Positions 1 to 9,110 of a DNA stretch of 64,000 bases are shown piece after piece. This stretch comes from Varibaculum massiliense (GTDB lineage Bacteria > Actinomycetota > Actinomycetes > Actinomycetales > Actinomycetaceae), in NCBI RefSeq assembly GCF_900106855.1, contig NZ_FNWI01000004.1, forward strand, positions 248,001-312,000. Direction: 5' to 3'. The notes under the pieces are model-generated. The model saw nothing but the letters and a program-made list of their open reading frames with translations, made no database searches and was not told the DNA's origin. A program made the position numbers and the translations under genes. Numbering within the stretch: the stretch's first letter is position 1; the number at the start of each line of letters is the position of its first letter.

Positions 1-2
1 GC

Positions 3-1508
3 TTGTTGGTTACCCATATTGCAGATCATCGCCTATCCGCAAGTATTCAGCAAAAGATTATCCGTTTTCTGGGGCAAGCTCCTTTAACTTGGTTTAGCGA
101 TAACACTTCCGGACATGTGCGTAAAGTACTGCAAGACGATGTAAAGAATCTACATGTGCTAGTAGCACACCGCCCCGTAGATTCACTGATCGCTACCCTA
201 GTGCCCATATTTTGCGCGGGTTATACCTTCACTATTGATTTAAGACTCGGACTTTTAGTAATTGTTACGGTGCCGATTTACATCATTGCCTACGCGGTGA
301 TGATGCGGGGAATGAGCGATAAATCCTTAGAACTTGATGCAAAACTTGATCAGGTTTCCTCCGCAATGGTGGAGTTTGTAAAAGGCATCCAGGTGGTTAA
401 AACTTTTGGGATCACCGGAAAAGCACACCGCAAGTATGCCCACAGCGCTAATGAAGCCTGTGACTATATGGAGGAATGGAATCGTCCAATGGTGCATGCG
501 GCTTCCCTGACTACCGCCCTCACCTCTACCCCATTGATCGTTCTCTTATTTGGTATTGTCGGCCCCTGGTTCGTCTCCAAGCATTGGGTTAGTCCGGTAG
601 AAGTAGTTGCCGGTTGTTTAATTGCCATCGCGCTGCCCTCATCAATTAACCTGGTAACCCAGCTTGCTTGGAATTACCAGTTAGCGGGTGCCGCGGCCAA
701 AAGGATTCTTGATCTTCTTAGGGTAAAGCCCCTCTCCTGCCCGGATCAGTCACTGCATTTACCCCAAGACGCAAGCATCGAATTTAAAAATGTATCGCTC
801 AGCTATGGCCATACCCTAGCTTTGGATAATGTTTCCTTACGTTGTGCGCCCGGTACAGTAACCGCTCTCATGGGGCCATCAGGGGCCGGGAAAACCACCC
901 TGGCCAAATTGGCCGCCCGCTTCCTGGATCCCGATACGGGCACAGTACTAATCGGTGGAGTCAACCTTAAAGAACTGAGTAGAACCGATCTCTACCGTCA
1001 CCTGGGGTTCGTCCTGCAAGATGCGCAGCTCTTGCGGGCTTCCATTCGCGACAATATTTCTATCGGGCGACACGATGCAGATGAAGCCGAGATTATTAAC
1101 GCTGCTCGCCAGGCACAGATTCATGACGAAATCATGGCACTACCTAAAGGATATGACAGTGTTGTCGGGGAAGATTTGAAGCTATCTGGGGGGCAAGCTC
1201 AGCGGATTGCCATCGCCAGAACCTTACTATTGGATGCGCCGATACTCATATTGGATGAGGCAGCAGCCATGGTAGATCCGGAATGTGAAGCACAAATCCA
1301 AAAAGCTATTAACCATCTGATGGCCGGACGTACTGTTCTGGTTATTGATCACCGCCCAGATTCAGTCAAGAACGTCGATCAAATCGTCCTCCTTGATAAA
1401 GGAGAGCTGGTGGCCTGCGGTAATCACCAGAAGCTACAAAATATAGAACTCTACCGCCGCCTGTGGTCGGCATCCAATGTTGAGCTTACGGAAGGAGGAC
1501 GAAACTAA
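3..1508 (+). CDS. ABC transporter half (TMD-NBD), IrtA/YbtP type, 5'-truncated by window edge
   Basis: Membrane ABC protein with a fused transmembrane and nucleotide-binding domain. The reading frame is open to the window edge, so the first transmembrane helices and the start lie upstream. The visible 501 residues hold hydrophobic helices over about residues 55-215. The ATPase follows: Walker A GPSGAGKT at about 291-298, signature LSGGQ at 394-398, Walker B ILILDEA from 414 with DE at 418-419, and a switch histidine in VIDHRP. The next gene begins one base after this stop, so the two probably form a heterodimer. Paired fused ABC proteins of this look are known as siderophore transporters (IrtAB of mycobacteria, YbtPQ of Yersinia) and as general drug or peptide exporters. 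The substrate cannot be told from sequence. Walker B continues DEAAAMVDPE where the usual DEATSALD is expected, suggesting a slightly degenerate site, as is common in heterodimers. Confidence 0.85.
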   Translation: MLVTHIADHRLSASIQQKIIRFLGQAPLTWFSDNTSGHVRKVLQDDVKNLHVLVAHRPVDSLIATLVPIFCAGYTFTIDLRLGLLVIVTVPIYIIAYAVMMRGMSDKSLELDAKLDQVSSAMVEFVKGIQVVKTFGITGKAHRKYAHSANEACDYMEEWNRPMVHAASLTTALTSTPLIVLLFGIVGPWFVSKHWVSPVEVVAGCLIAIALPSSINLVTQLAWNYQLAGAAAKRILDLLRVKPLSCPDQSLHLPQDASIEFKNVSLSYGHTLALDNVSLRCAPGTVTALMGPSGAGKTTLAKLAARFLDPDTGTVLIGGVNLKELSRTDLYRHLGFVLQDAQLLRASIRDNISIGRHDADEAEIINAARQAQIHDEIMALPKGYDSVVGEDLKLSGGQAQRIAIARTLLLDAPILILDEAAAMVDPECEAQIQKAINHLMAGRTVLVIDHRPDSVKNVDQIVLLDKGELVACGNHQKLQNIELYRRLWSASNVELTEGGRN

Positions 1509-1509
1509 A

Positions 1510-3276
1510 ATGAATAAGTCAACGGGAGCTATCGACATAATTCGAACAAATTTCCGCCTCAGCGCCAACTCTCAAAATCACAGCAGGAGTATCAGCTGGG
1601 CAGCTCGGATCATCAGCGGCATTGCGCAGGGGGTAGGCTTACTTGCGCTGATTCAGCTCGCAAATACCTGGGCTAGCAGGCAGGAAGAAACCGCCAATAA
1701 CGCTAACCTCTGGATCTTAACCCTGCTCGTCACGGCGATTATCGGAGCGATCAGTATCTACATACGAGATCGGTTCTCCTACGAAGGCGCGTTTTCGGTG
1801 ATGCGTTCTGTCCATCGCCGCGTCGGGGATCAGTTGGCAAAACTGCCCCTGGGATGGTTCTCCACTGATACTACCGGGCGTTTGTCCCGTCTAGGGGCAG
1901 CTACTGTCAATGAGCTCGGCAATCTGAGTGCCCATTTGCTCACGGAACTGTCTGCCGCCACCGTCACTTTGCTGACGCTGCTTGCTGGTCTGCTCTGGTG
2001 GTACCCTATCCTGGGGTCAATCTTTGCGTTATGCCTAATCTGTTACCTGATTCTGATGTGGGCACTAACCTATCTTGACAGTGCTGCCAGCGCCTACGCG
2101 GCCCCGGCGGCTACTGAACTAGCTGATCGGATTGTAGAATTTTCTACCTGTCAATCTATGCTCCGTGCATGTGACCAGACGATTTACCCCCAAATGGCCA
2201 CGGCTTTAGCAGAAAATCGCCGCAGATCCACTCGCCGACTATGGATAGAATGCATCGGGAATTTCCTCGGAGGTATTGCCTCGCAAACGATTTGCGTGGT
2301 AATGATTATTTCCAGTGTTCATCTTGCTTTTACTGGAAGTCTTGCTCCCTTGGCAGTGGTGGCGGTCATTGGGATAAGCCTAGAAATTACTCATTACCTT
2401 TCCACGATTTCTGATTGTCGAACCGGGTTATTGGCGGTCGGCCCGACAATGGCGACTATTAACGAAGTACTAGATGCGCACCCTCTGCCCGAGCCAGAAA
2501 CTTCGCTACCTCAACCCCTACCCCACCAAGTTGAGCTTCGAGAGGTTGATTTTGCTTACGGGAATGATAAGCAGGTACTAAACAAAGTCAGTTTCACCGT
2601 TGCGCCCCACACTATGACCGCACTTGTAGGCCCTTCGGGGGCAGGTAAAACCACTATTGCCCGCTTAATTTGTCGATTTTGGGACGTAAACTCGGGTGCG
2701 GTACTCGTTGGAGGTCGAGATGTCAGAGAACTAACGACTGAAGATTTAATGAGCCAGATTTCAATGGTTTTCCAAGATGTTTATCTTTTCGATGACACTT
2801 TGGAAGCAAATATCCGTATCGGTAACTCCAATGCGAGCAAAGAGGCTCTACTACATGCGGCAGAACTAGCAGGTGTCAACGATATTGTTAGCCGACTTCC
2901 CGATGGTTGGGATACAAACGTTGGTGAAGGTGGCTGCGCGTTATCAGGAGGGGAACGCCAACGAGTTTCGATTGCTCGCGCCATTTTAAAAAATGCTCCG
3001 ATTGTGCTCTTCGATGAAGCTACCAGCGCTCTGGATGCCGAGAATGAAGCAAATCTGCTGCGCTCTTTCGAAGTATTACGTCGCCAATCCACCATGTTGG
3101 TAATCGCGCATAAACTCCACACGATTACTCGGGCTGACCAGATTGTGGTTCTAGATAATCAGGGGCAAGTGGCTCAGATTGGTACCCACAATGAACTTGT
3201 AAATTGCGAGGGGATTTACCGAGATTTTTGGGATGAGCGTCAAGCGGCCTCTGGATGGAAAATATCCGCACAATAG
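1510..3276 (+). CDS. ABC transporter half (TMD-NBD), IrtB/YbtQ type
   Basis: Second fused transmembrane/ATPase subunit, 588 residues, a normal full length for the family. Hydrophobic helices occupy roughly residues 25-300. The NBD has Walker A GPSGAGKT at 374-381, a canonical LSGGERQR signature, VLFDEATSALD as Walker B/D-loop, and an IAHKLH switch histidine. I place the start at ATG 1510: GGAGG lies 11 nt upstream, whereas an in-frame ATG at 1477 falls inside the preceding gene and has no ribosome site. It directly follows the first half-transporter, so the two should be co-transcribed and heterodimeric. This subunit carries the better ATPase motifs. Import of a ferri-siderophore or export of a small molecule are both possible, and no siderophore gene is in view. 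Confidence 0.88.
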   Translation: MNKSTGAIDIIRTNFRLSANSQNHSRSISWAARIISGIAQGVGLLALIQLANTWASRQEETANNANLWILTLLVTAIIGAISIYIRDRFSYEGAFSVMRSVHRRVGDQLAKLPLGWFSTDTTGRLSRLGAATVNELGNLSAHLLTELSAATVTLLTLLAGLLWWYPILGSIFALCLICYLILMWALTYLDSAASAYAAPAATELADRIVEFSTCQSMLRACDQTIYPQMATALAENRRRSTRRLWIECIGNFLGGIASQTICVVMIISSVHLAFTGSLAPLAVVAVIGISLEITHYLSTISDCRTGLLAVGPTMATINEVLDAHPLPEPETSLPQPLPHQVELREVDFAYGNDKQVLNKVSFTVAPHTMTALVGPSGAGKTTIARLICRFWDVNSGAVLVGGRDVRELTTEDLMSQISMVFQDVYLFDDTLEANIRIGNSNASKEALLHAAELAGVNDIVSRLPDGWDTNVGEGGCALSGGERQRVSIARAILKNAPIVLFDEATSALDAENEANLLRSFEVLRRQSTMLVIAHKLHTITRADQIVVLDNQGQVAQIGTHNELVNCEGIYRDFWDERQAASGWKISAQ

Positions 3277-3442
3277 TTCGGAATAGGTAGGTAGCATGCA
3301 CGGAATTATTTGCAAGTATTTCCGGCTAGAGGTCGTTGAAATGGCGATTACTTCAATATTTAAGGAAAAAGTCTAGAGATTAATGCCAATTATTTTTCTG
3401 ATTCGGCATTGATGAATTCACTGAAGGTTTTTGGGGGAAATC

Positions 3443-5680
3443 ATGAGGCATACATCAAATTATAGGGAAACTACTACTTCTCGTCACCTGTTTATTGCAG
3501 GCACCATTTTTGCTGCCGCCAGCCTATTCTTAACTCCTTTAGGAGTTGCAGTAGCTTATGCAGCAGATACCGAAACGACCAGTGTAGGAGATAACCTCAC
3601 TGCCTCCTGGGATCCGACAGCCAAAATCCTGACCGTCAGTGGCCATGGTCAGCTAGATCGAGCCAAATGGATGTCTGAAACTCCGGCTACCCACAATGAG
3701 CCCAATAGTAGATTCTGCGGAACTGTTAAAGATGCAAATGGCAACGCCAAGCCAGCCGAACCGCAGCCGGTGGAAATAAAATTTATTCCTAATCCGGGCA
3801 CCACCATAGATTTCCCACAAGATTCCAGCTTCCTTTTTTCCCACTGTGACAAGGCCAGCATCGACTTTCCGGATACTGGTATTAATACCGGCAAAGTCAC
3901 CACGATGAGCTATATGTTCTATAAGGCGACGCTGGCGAACCCGAATACCTCTAACTGGGATACCAGCAAGGTGACCAGTATGAGCGGCATGTTCGGCGCC
4001 ACCAAAGCAGCTAATCCCGATACTTCAAAGTGGAATACCAGCAAGGTCACCACTATGAACGGAATGTTCCATACGGCTGCGGTCGCCAACCCGAATACTT
4101 CCAACTGGAACACCGAAAACGTCACCGACATGAGCGCCATGTTCTATAAAGCGCCAGCCGCAAACCCCGATACTGCAAAGTGGAATACCAGCAAGGTCAC
4201 CAATATGAGTGTAATGTTCAGCGCGACGGAAGCAGCTAATCCCAAAACTTCAAACTGGAATACCAGCAAAGTCACCAGAATGAATGGAATGTTCCAGGGT
4301 GCGAAAGTAGCTAATCCGGATGTATCAAACTGGGATACCAGTCAAGTCACTGATATGCATGGCATGTTTAACGGAGCAATTGCCGCGAGTCCGAACACCT
4401 CTAACTGGAACACCGAAAATGTAACCAATCTGAGTGGCATGTTCCAGAACGCGAAAGCAGCTAATCCGGATGTATCAGCCTGGAAAACCAACCAGGTAAC
4501 TGACCTGAGCGACATGTTCAACGGAGCTACTGCTGCCACCCCAGATGTCGCCAATTGGGATAGCAGCCAAGTCACCAACATGGAAGGTGTCTTTACTGCA
4601 GCAACTGCCGCGAAACCAGATGTGTCAAAGTGGAAGACCAACAAAGTTACCAATATGCACAACATGTTTGCCGGAGCCAGCAGCATAGAAAATTTGGACG
4701 TATCTGGCTGGGATATTAGCCAGGTTGAGGTAGAGACCGTCGCAGACGTTTTCGCCACTGAGGGGCGCACGAGTGTACGAATCAAAGGCGCTGCTTTAAA
4801 GCGTAATATTTCTAGCTGGTTTAAGTTTATAGCCGGCCCTTACCATATTCGCAATGTTGACGATGGCACGGTGTTGAACGCTACCCCGGGTGACGGACAA
4901 ACAGTTTCTGCCATGTTGGATTCAGTTAAAGATAAAATCGTAGATGATGCCACCTACCTAATTCGTCCTAATGAAATAGTAAAAGTAACGGCAACTCCGA
5001 CACAGATATGGCAAGGCGAACCACTGCCAGTCTTGGATTACCAGGTGGATGCGGCTCATAGCAAAGATTTACTCACCGGTGCTCTCAGAGCTGACTACGG
5101 GGCAGAGACCCCGGCGGGAAAGGTTGCGATTAAGCAAGGAACTTTAAAACTTAAAGACGCAGTAGCCGGAGCATATTCACTAGAATTTACCGCAGGAATT
5201 CTCAATGTTAATGCTCGCCCAGAGCAACCGGAAGCTAAAGTTGATACTTCTAAGTGGGCTGATAACAATCACCCGGGGGCTAAAAATTGTGCCGATCGAA
5301 AGGTATCCCAAAGTAGGACCATCACCACTACCCCTCATAAATGGGATAGCAATAAACATGAATGGGTTTTAGATACTGCAAACGCGAAGGAAAAAACTGA
5401 GAGTCAATCGCGGAATATGACCGGCCAAGAAATCCACATATGCGCTGATAACCAACCTGGAAACCAGCCTTCCGTTAAGCCCACAGAGCATTCTGGTAAG
5501 CACCCCACTGTGCAGCCAGTCCCTAAAATTGCTCCAGTGAAGAAAACTGAGCCTACTCAGGTAACCCAGATCTCCACTTTGCCTCAGACCGGGACTTTGG
5601 TTGGCCAAATCGCGCTTCTAGCTTGCTTGCTAGGGGCCGCCGGCAGCATTGTTTGCCGCTTGCGCCGCAACACCCGCTAG
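3443..5680 (+). CDS. BspA-like (DUF285 repeat) LPXTG cell-wall-anchored surface protein
   Basis: Predicted secreted, sortase-anchored surface protein of 745 residues. An N-terminal signal peptide (hydrophobic stretch about residues 18-42) is followed by a likely cleavage after AYA. About twelve near-identical 25-residue repeats of the BspA/DUF285 type follow, built around 'MSGMF', 'NPDTSNW' and 'NTSKVT'. A non-repeat domain with a Gly/Pro-poor beta-rich look follows, then a Pro/Lys-rich spacer. The end has LPQTG at 713-717, a hydrophobic helix and a basic tail. Start: an upstream TTG at 3431 is in frame, but ATG 3443 sits six bases behind GGGGGA. Family members are known as adhesins or immune-stimulating surface proteins in oral and urogenital bacteria. 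That role here is inference. Confidence 0.85.
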   Translation: MRHTSNYRETTTSRHLFIAGTIFAAASLFLTPLGVAVAYAADTETTSVGDNLTASWDPTAKILTVSGHGQLDRAKWMSETPATHNEPNSRFCGTVKDANGNAKPAEPQPVEIKFIPNPGTTIDFPQDSSFLFSHCDKASIDFPDTGINTGKVTTMSYMFYKATLANPNTSNWDTSKVTSMSGMFGATKAANPDTSKWNTSKVTTMNGMFHTAAVANPNTSNWNTENVTDMSAMFYKAPAANPDTAKWNTSKVTNMSVMFSATEAANPKTSNWNTSKVTRMNGMFQGAKVANPDVSNWDTSQVTDMHGMFNGAIAASPNTSNWNTENVTNLSGMFQNAKAANPDVSAWKTNQVTDLSDMFNGATAATPDVANWDSSQVTNMEGVFTAATAAKPDVSKWKTNKVTNMHNMFAGASSIENLDVSGWDISQVEVETVADVFATEGRTSVRIKGAALKRNISSWFKFIAGPYHIRNVDDGTVLNATPGDGQTVSAMLDSVKDKIVDDATYLIRPNEIVKVTATPTQIWQGEPLPVLDYQVDAAHSKDLLTGALRADYGAETPAGKVAIKQGTLKLKDAVAGAYSLEFTAGILNVNARPEQPEAKVDTSKWADNNHPGAKNCADRKVSQSRTITTTPHKWDSNKHEWVLDTANAKEKTESQSRNMTGQEIHICADNQPGNQPSVKPTEHSGKHPTVQPVPKIAPVKKTEPTQVTQISTLPQTGTLVGQIALLACLLGAAGSIVCRLRRNTR
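3895..4750 (+). repeat. 75-bp tandem repeat array inside the BspA-like gene
   Basis: About twelve direct repeats of 75 bp encode the 25-residue units. The codons for 'AATACCAGCAAGGTCACC' and 'ATGTTC' recur with small changes. Individual units differ by several synonymous and conservative changes, so the array is not a recent expansion, but it remains a likely site of slippage. Confidence 0.85.
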
Positions 5681-5689
5681 TGGATCAGT

Positions 5690-6211
5690 TTATGACTCTC
5701 GGGGTTTGTTGAGGCGTTGGGGCGGCCAAGGAAAAATCCGATTAACGCGGGCAGCGTATTGGATGTATTCATCCCCGAATTCATTTTCAAGCCAGCGTTC
5801 TTCAGTGTGTTTCATCAAAACAGTCAACGCGACCCAATAAATCAACGGCAGGGTTAGTAGCCACCAGTTCACTTGTATGAGCAGCAGACCGCAGTTTAAT
5901 AGCAGGAAGGAAGAATATACGGGATGCCTAACCCAAGCGTATATCCCGCTAGTCATAAGCTGACCAGTTTTAACGCTTTCGACCATGTGAGAGCCAAAAA
6001 CAGCTGAAACCCACACGATTACCGCAACCACCATCAAAACCAGACCTGCCGCAATCATGAGGTTATACACCCAACTATTTCCGATGGTTCCGTTTGTGAT
6101 CCAGCCTAAAAAATGGACAAGACTCGCTGCAATCGTGACGGTAAAAATACCCGAAACATATATCGGACCTACACCTAACACAGGCAAATGCGAAGTTCCG
6201 GTTTTAGTCAT
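5690..6211 (-). CDS. isoprenylcysteine carboxyl methyltransferase (ICMT/PEMT) family membrane protein
   Basis: A 173-residue integral membrane protein with about four hydrophobic segments (roughly residues 13-40, 48-72, 95-115, 118-135). The C-terminal half carries the family hallmark: 'GIYAWVRHPVYSS' (about residues 87-99) and later 'EERWLENEFGDEYIQY' (about 137-152), with the conserved RHP and the E-rich SAM-binding segment. Bacterial members are SAM-dependent methyltransferases of unknown substrate, often loosely linked to lipid or isoprenoid metabolism. It is convergent with the surface-protein gene, with only 9 bases between the stops. Confidence 0.8.
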   Translation of the reverse strand: MTKTGTSHLPVLGVGPIYVSGIFTVTIAASLVHFLGWITNGTIGNSWVYNLMIAAGLVLMVVAVIVWVSAVFGSHMVESVKTGQLMTSGIYAWVRHPVYSSFLLLNCGLLLIQVNWWLLTLPLIYWVALTVLMKHTEERWLENEFGDEYIQYAARVNRIFPWPPQRLNKPRES

Positions 6212-6231
6212 ACAGCTATTTTCGCACGAGC

Positions 6232-6930
6232 CTAACCCGCTCTAGCAATGGCAGAAGTAGCTAACACTATGGCCGCTGCTGCAGAAGGAGAAGTAAAAGC
6301 AATATCCCGGGTGACCACGCCGCGCTTATTTTCTATGCGGATTGACCCGTCACTCACTAGTTTTTGGTGACGACTGGCTATAGCCGCATATGAGTTAACC
6401 GTTGCCTGGCTTCTGGCTTTACAGGTTTCCCAGCTAGCAACCACGATGGATCCCTTGAGGAGGAAAAACTCGCCATCAATCAGCTGCATCGAGGCATCTA
6501 GGCCATCTCTACGTCTGCGCAGGTGGAAAACAGGCGAAGAAACTATCTGAGCGGTAGCTGGTTGCACAGTATTTTCTGGGGATCGCAAAACGTTGACTCC
6601 CAGGATTGGCAAAATTAGCTTCATATTGTCTAAGAATGATTCTGCTGATGCTCGTTGCGCTTCAGAAAGCTTCCTAACCCGAGGGGTTTGTTTGTTATCT
6701 GGCATAGAACAACGCTCAGCATTCTTGGCGATTTCAACCAAACGGGCTTCTAAATAACCCCAATGTCCCTCGTTAAAAGATCGTTGCAAGCTAGCAATAA
6801 TAACGACCTTTTCCCACTGCGGCTTCTTTTTGTCATGATCGCGTAAGCGCTCTACAAAGTTTTCTGTCTTGCCTATATAGCACCACGTGTTCTCAATAGC
6901 TTCAGGGTCATTACCAACAAGAATATACAC
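6232..6930 (-). CDS. GIY-YIG nuclease family protein with C-terminal DUF4357
   Basis: The N-terminus carries a GIY-YIG fold signature: 'YILVG' near residue 2, then 'CYIGKTENFVERLRDHD' at about 17-33 with the catalytic-type YIG and R. The C-terminal part (about residues 135-230) matches DUF4357: 'FFLLKGSIV' and the closing 'FTSPSAAAAIVLATS'. It ends soon after that motif, without the aromatic tail that many homologues have, so it may be slightly truncated. The start is a GTG at 6930. The frame stays open upstream without a better start, and the canonical fold would gain a few residues (N-G-V-Y) there. DNA cleavage is the family activity, with repair, restriction or homing roles. No partner gene is adjacent. 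Confidence 0.75.
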   Translation of the reverse strand: MYILVGNDPEAIENTWCYIGKTENFVERLRDHDKKKPQWEKVVIIASLQRSFNEGHWGYLEARLVEIAKNAERCSMPDNKQTPRVRKLSEAQRASAESFLDNMKLILPILGVNVLRSPENTVQPATAQIVSSPVFHLRRRRDGLDASMQLIDGEFFLLKGSIVVASWETCKARSQATVNSYAAIASRHQKLVSDGSIRIENKRGVVTRDIAFTSPSAAAAIVLATSAIARAG

Positions 6931-7091
6931 ACCATTACAAGCGATTGAGCTGAATGACCCCGTGTTTGCATGGGGTTTTTGAGACGTTTGAGTTTGTTTG
7001 AATCTCGTAGCGACTAGACATCATAGTTCTGCTGAAGTCAACACCGCTTTAGCAGGAATTTTTATGGTTTTTGCTTCTAATCATAAAGAGA

Positions 7092-8315
7092 TTATTTGCG
7101 GAACTCGGGATGGTAAAAACTCAGCAAAATTGCCACAGCTATCAGGACTGTGCAACATGTCATTGGTAGCCACGGAGAGAGTCCGTAAAGTGCGGTGGAG
7201 GCTATCGGTGCCACTACATAGGCTGCACCATTGTTAGCATTAATCAACCCGGCCAGCCCACCTTGTTCTTCGGGCTTCATTTGCAAAGTAGGCGCCGTGT
7301 TGTAGCCAGGCATCGCCAGGCCTAGACCAAAGCCTGTCAAGATGCTGGCCACGATGAACAGTCCAAGATTTAGTGGATAAACCAAGAGTAGTAACCCGAG
7401 AAGAACGATTATTAATCCTCTTCTAAAGAGTTTTTTAGCACCCCAGTTTAACCTTGGAGCCACCAAGGCCTGCGCCAGTATCATCACCACACCCATTATT
7501 GACATGCACAAAGCGGTGAGCCCTGCTGTTGCGCTGGCCGCTAGCTTCAAAACATCCTGCAGTAAAAAGCCGAAAAGTGTAGCCACGGTAGAAAAAGCAG
7601 TAAACATTAGGAAACCGCAAGCCAGGAACACGAATACTCTTGAATCAAAATAGGAAACTTTTGCCGGTTGAGCGACTTTTTCTTCACCACCTGTGGGTTT
7701 GAATGTTAGCAGCAAAACGGCAACGCCCAAAAGCATGACCAGAGGCATCACCAGCAAGGGCATCATGAAACCTCCTATAGCTGCAAGGCTGCCACCCAAT
7801 AAGGCTCCAAGAATAGACGAGAATCCTTGTGCAGCGCCCAGGACTCCCAGACCTTTTACCCGTTGCGTCTCATTGTAAGTATGAGTCACAACGTAGGTTT
7901 GCGCGGCTGGGGAAACTGATGCGATGGCACCGCCGTACAGCACGCCCCTAGTTATGACTACTCCTATGATCAACGCTATGCCGGTGAGCAGACCCTTAAA
8001 TCCTAGCCACACCACCATAGCGAATCCGCCTAGAGTCAGGATTCCGGCAAGCATGCCAATAAGCAAGATACGCCGAGACCCCCATCGCAATGAGACCCGT
8101 CCCCACCTGGTGGAGGTAAGAGAAAACATTATGGCAGCTAACGAAATGGTGGCACCAATATGCCATTCCTTCAACCCGATTTCGCGCGATAGCGGAGCCA
8201 GAATTGGATTAAGAATCATCTGCCCCATATATGCCAGTAAAACCGTCAAAAACAGGGGAAACAGTCCCGTTATTTTTGATTCGACTTTCTCGTTTCGTTC
8301 ATTAGTGGCGCACAT
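7092..8315 (-). CDS. MFS transporter (drug-efflux type)
   Basis: A 407-residue protein with twelve predicted hydrophobic segments split by a cytoplasmic loop around residues 195-215 (charged 'KPTGGEEK'). The loop between helices 2 and 3 has an MFS-like basic motif ('STRWGRVSLRWGSRRIL'). ATG 8315 is chosen because GGAAAGGA lies just upstream. A TTG at 8345 is also in frame but would begin before that ribosome site. The gene is divergent from a TetR regulator, and a perfect 29-bp palindrome lies in the shared 93-bp gap, a layout typical of inducible efflux pumps. The exported compound is unknown. Confidence 0.88.
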   Translation of the reverse strand: MCATNERNEKVESKITGLFPLFLTVLLAYMGQMILNPILAPLSREIGLKEWHIGATISLAAIMFSLTSTRWGRVSLRWGSRRILLIGMLAGILTLGGFAMVVWLGFKGLLTGIALIIGVVITRGVLYGGAIASVSPAAQTYVVTHTYNETQRVKGLGVLGAAQGFSSILGALLGGSLAAIGGFMMPLLVMPLVMLLGVAVLLLTFKPTGGEEKVAQPAKVSYFDSRVFVFLACGFLMFTAFSTVATLFGFLLQDVLKLAASATAGLTALCMSIMGVVMILAQALVAPRLNWGAKKLFRRGLIIVLLGLLLLVYPLNLGLFIVASILTGFGLGLAMPGYNTAPTLQMKPEEQGGLAGLINANNGAAYVVAPIASTALYGLSPWLPMTCCTVLIAVAILLSFYHPEFRK

Positions 8316-8355
8316 TAAAACATCCTTTCCAAAGTGAGCTACCAATCAAGCTGAA

Positions 8356-8384
8356 ACAATACTAGAACAATGTTCTAGTATTGT
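8356..8384. promoter_or_regulatory. TetR-type operator, 29-bp perfect inverted repeat
   Basis: Two 14-base arms, perfectly complementary around a single central A at 8370, with core ACTAGAACA-A-TGTTCTAGT. It lies 41 bases before the MFS start on the minus strand and 25 bases before the TetR start on the plus strand, so it can control both divergent genes. Confidence 0.88.
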
Positions 8385-8408
8385 CGAGGTTGAGGGTATG
8401 CTGTTTTC

Positions 8409-9110
8409 GTGGGAAATAAAGACAAGCGGGTAAACACGGGTAGACGCGCCTGGCTGACGCAGGAAAAGATCATGTACACCGCAATGGAACTGACCCGAGA
8501 GTGCGGTCTAGAAAAATGGTCGATTCGTGACCTTGCGCAGCGTCTGGGAGTAGTTCCCTCTGTCATTTACCACCATTACCAAAACCGTGACGCCATTACC
8601 GCTTCTGTAATAGGCGAGATCACTAGCACCATCGAACTACCGGACGAGCAGCTGGAATGGAAAGATTGGTTCATCTCCCTAGCAGAAAATGTCAGGCCCG
8701 TCTTTCTTGAATTCCCCGGAGTCACCGACAAACTGATGTATGGACATATGGACGCCGCGTTTATACCAATCTTGGAGGTGGCTTACAAAAAACTACGGGA
8801 CGCTGGTTTTAGCAAGTACATTCACATCGCATACTCAATTATCATCAACACGATACTGTGGAGCATTACTGCTCGCAACTTGCGCAGCCCAACCAAGCAG
8901 GAACAGCGCCACGACCTAGGCCAAATGATTACCCAACTTCAGCCCCTAGCTACCTGCTCCACAACGCTGGCTGACATCATCCAGGGCTACTTAATTCCGC
9001 TAGCCAACCCGAAAAATGAAGACCGCATGAGTCAGGAATACTTTGAAATCATCATAGAAGTCGTACTCGCTGGTTTAGAGATAGCGCTCTTGCCTCGCGA
9101 AAACGCCTAA
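8409..9110 (+). CDS. TetR/AcrR family transcriptional regulator
   Basis: A 233-residue repressor. The N-terminal helix-turn-helix spans about residues 18-62, with 'WSIRDLAQRLGVVPSVIYHH' followed by YQNRD, the standard TetR DNA-binding end. The C-terminal ligand domain is helical and has a TetR_C-like look. The start is GTG 8409, the only in-frame start that keeps the complete HTH. It is preceded by a purine-rich GAGGG at an over-long spacing, so translation may be weak. The operator palindrome in the divergent gap implies autoregulation plus control of the MFS gene. Confidence 0.88.
   Translation: MGNKDKRVNTGRRAWLTQEKIMYTAMELTRECGLEKWSIRDLAQRLGVVPSVIYHHYQNRDAITASVIGEITSTIELPDEQLEWKDWFISLAENVRPVFLEFPGVTDKLMYGHMDAAFIPILEVAYKKLRDAGFSKYIHIAYSIIINTILWSITARNLRSPTKQEQRHDLGQMITQLQPLATCSTTLADIIQGYLIPLANPKNEDRMSQEYFEIIIEVVLAGLEIALLPRENA

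Noticed and set aside
3895-4750. CRISPR-like regular repeats
   Set aside because: The 75-bp period is continuous coding repeat without unique spacers. The promoter-like copies at 55.7-57 kb are also too few and too far apart.
3919-4785. Long minus-strand open frames opposite the BspA repeats
   Set aside because: They repeat with the 75-bp period and only mirror the coding strand's codon pattern; no start signals.
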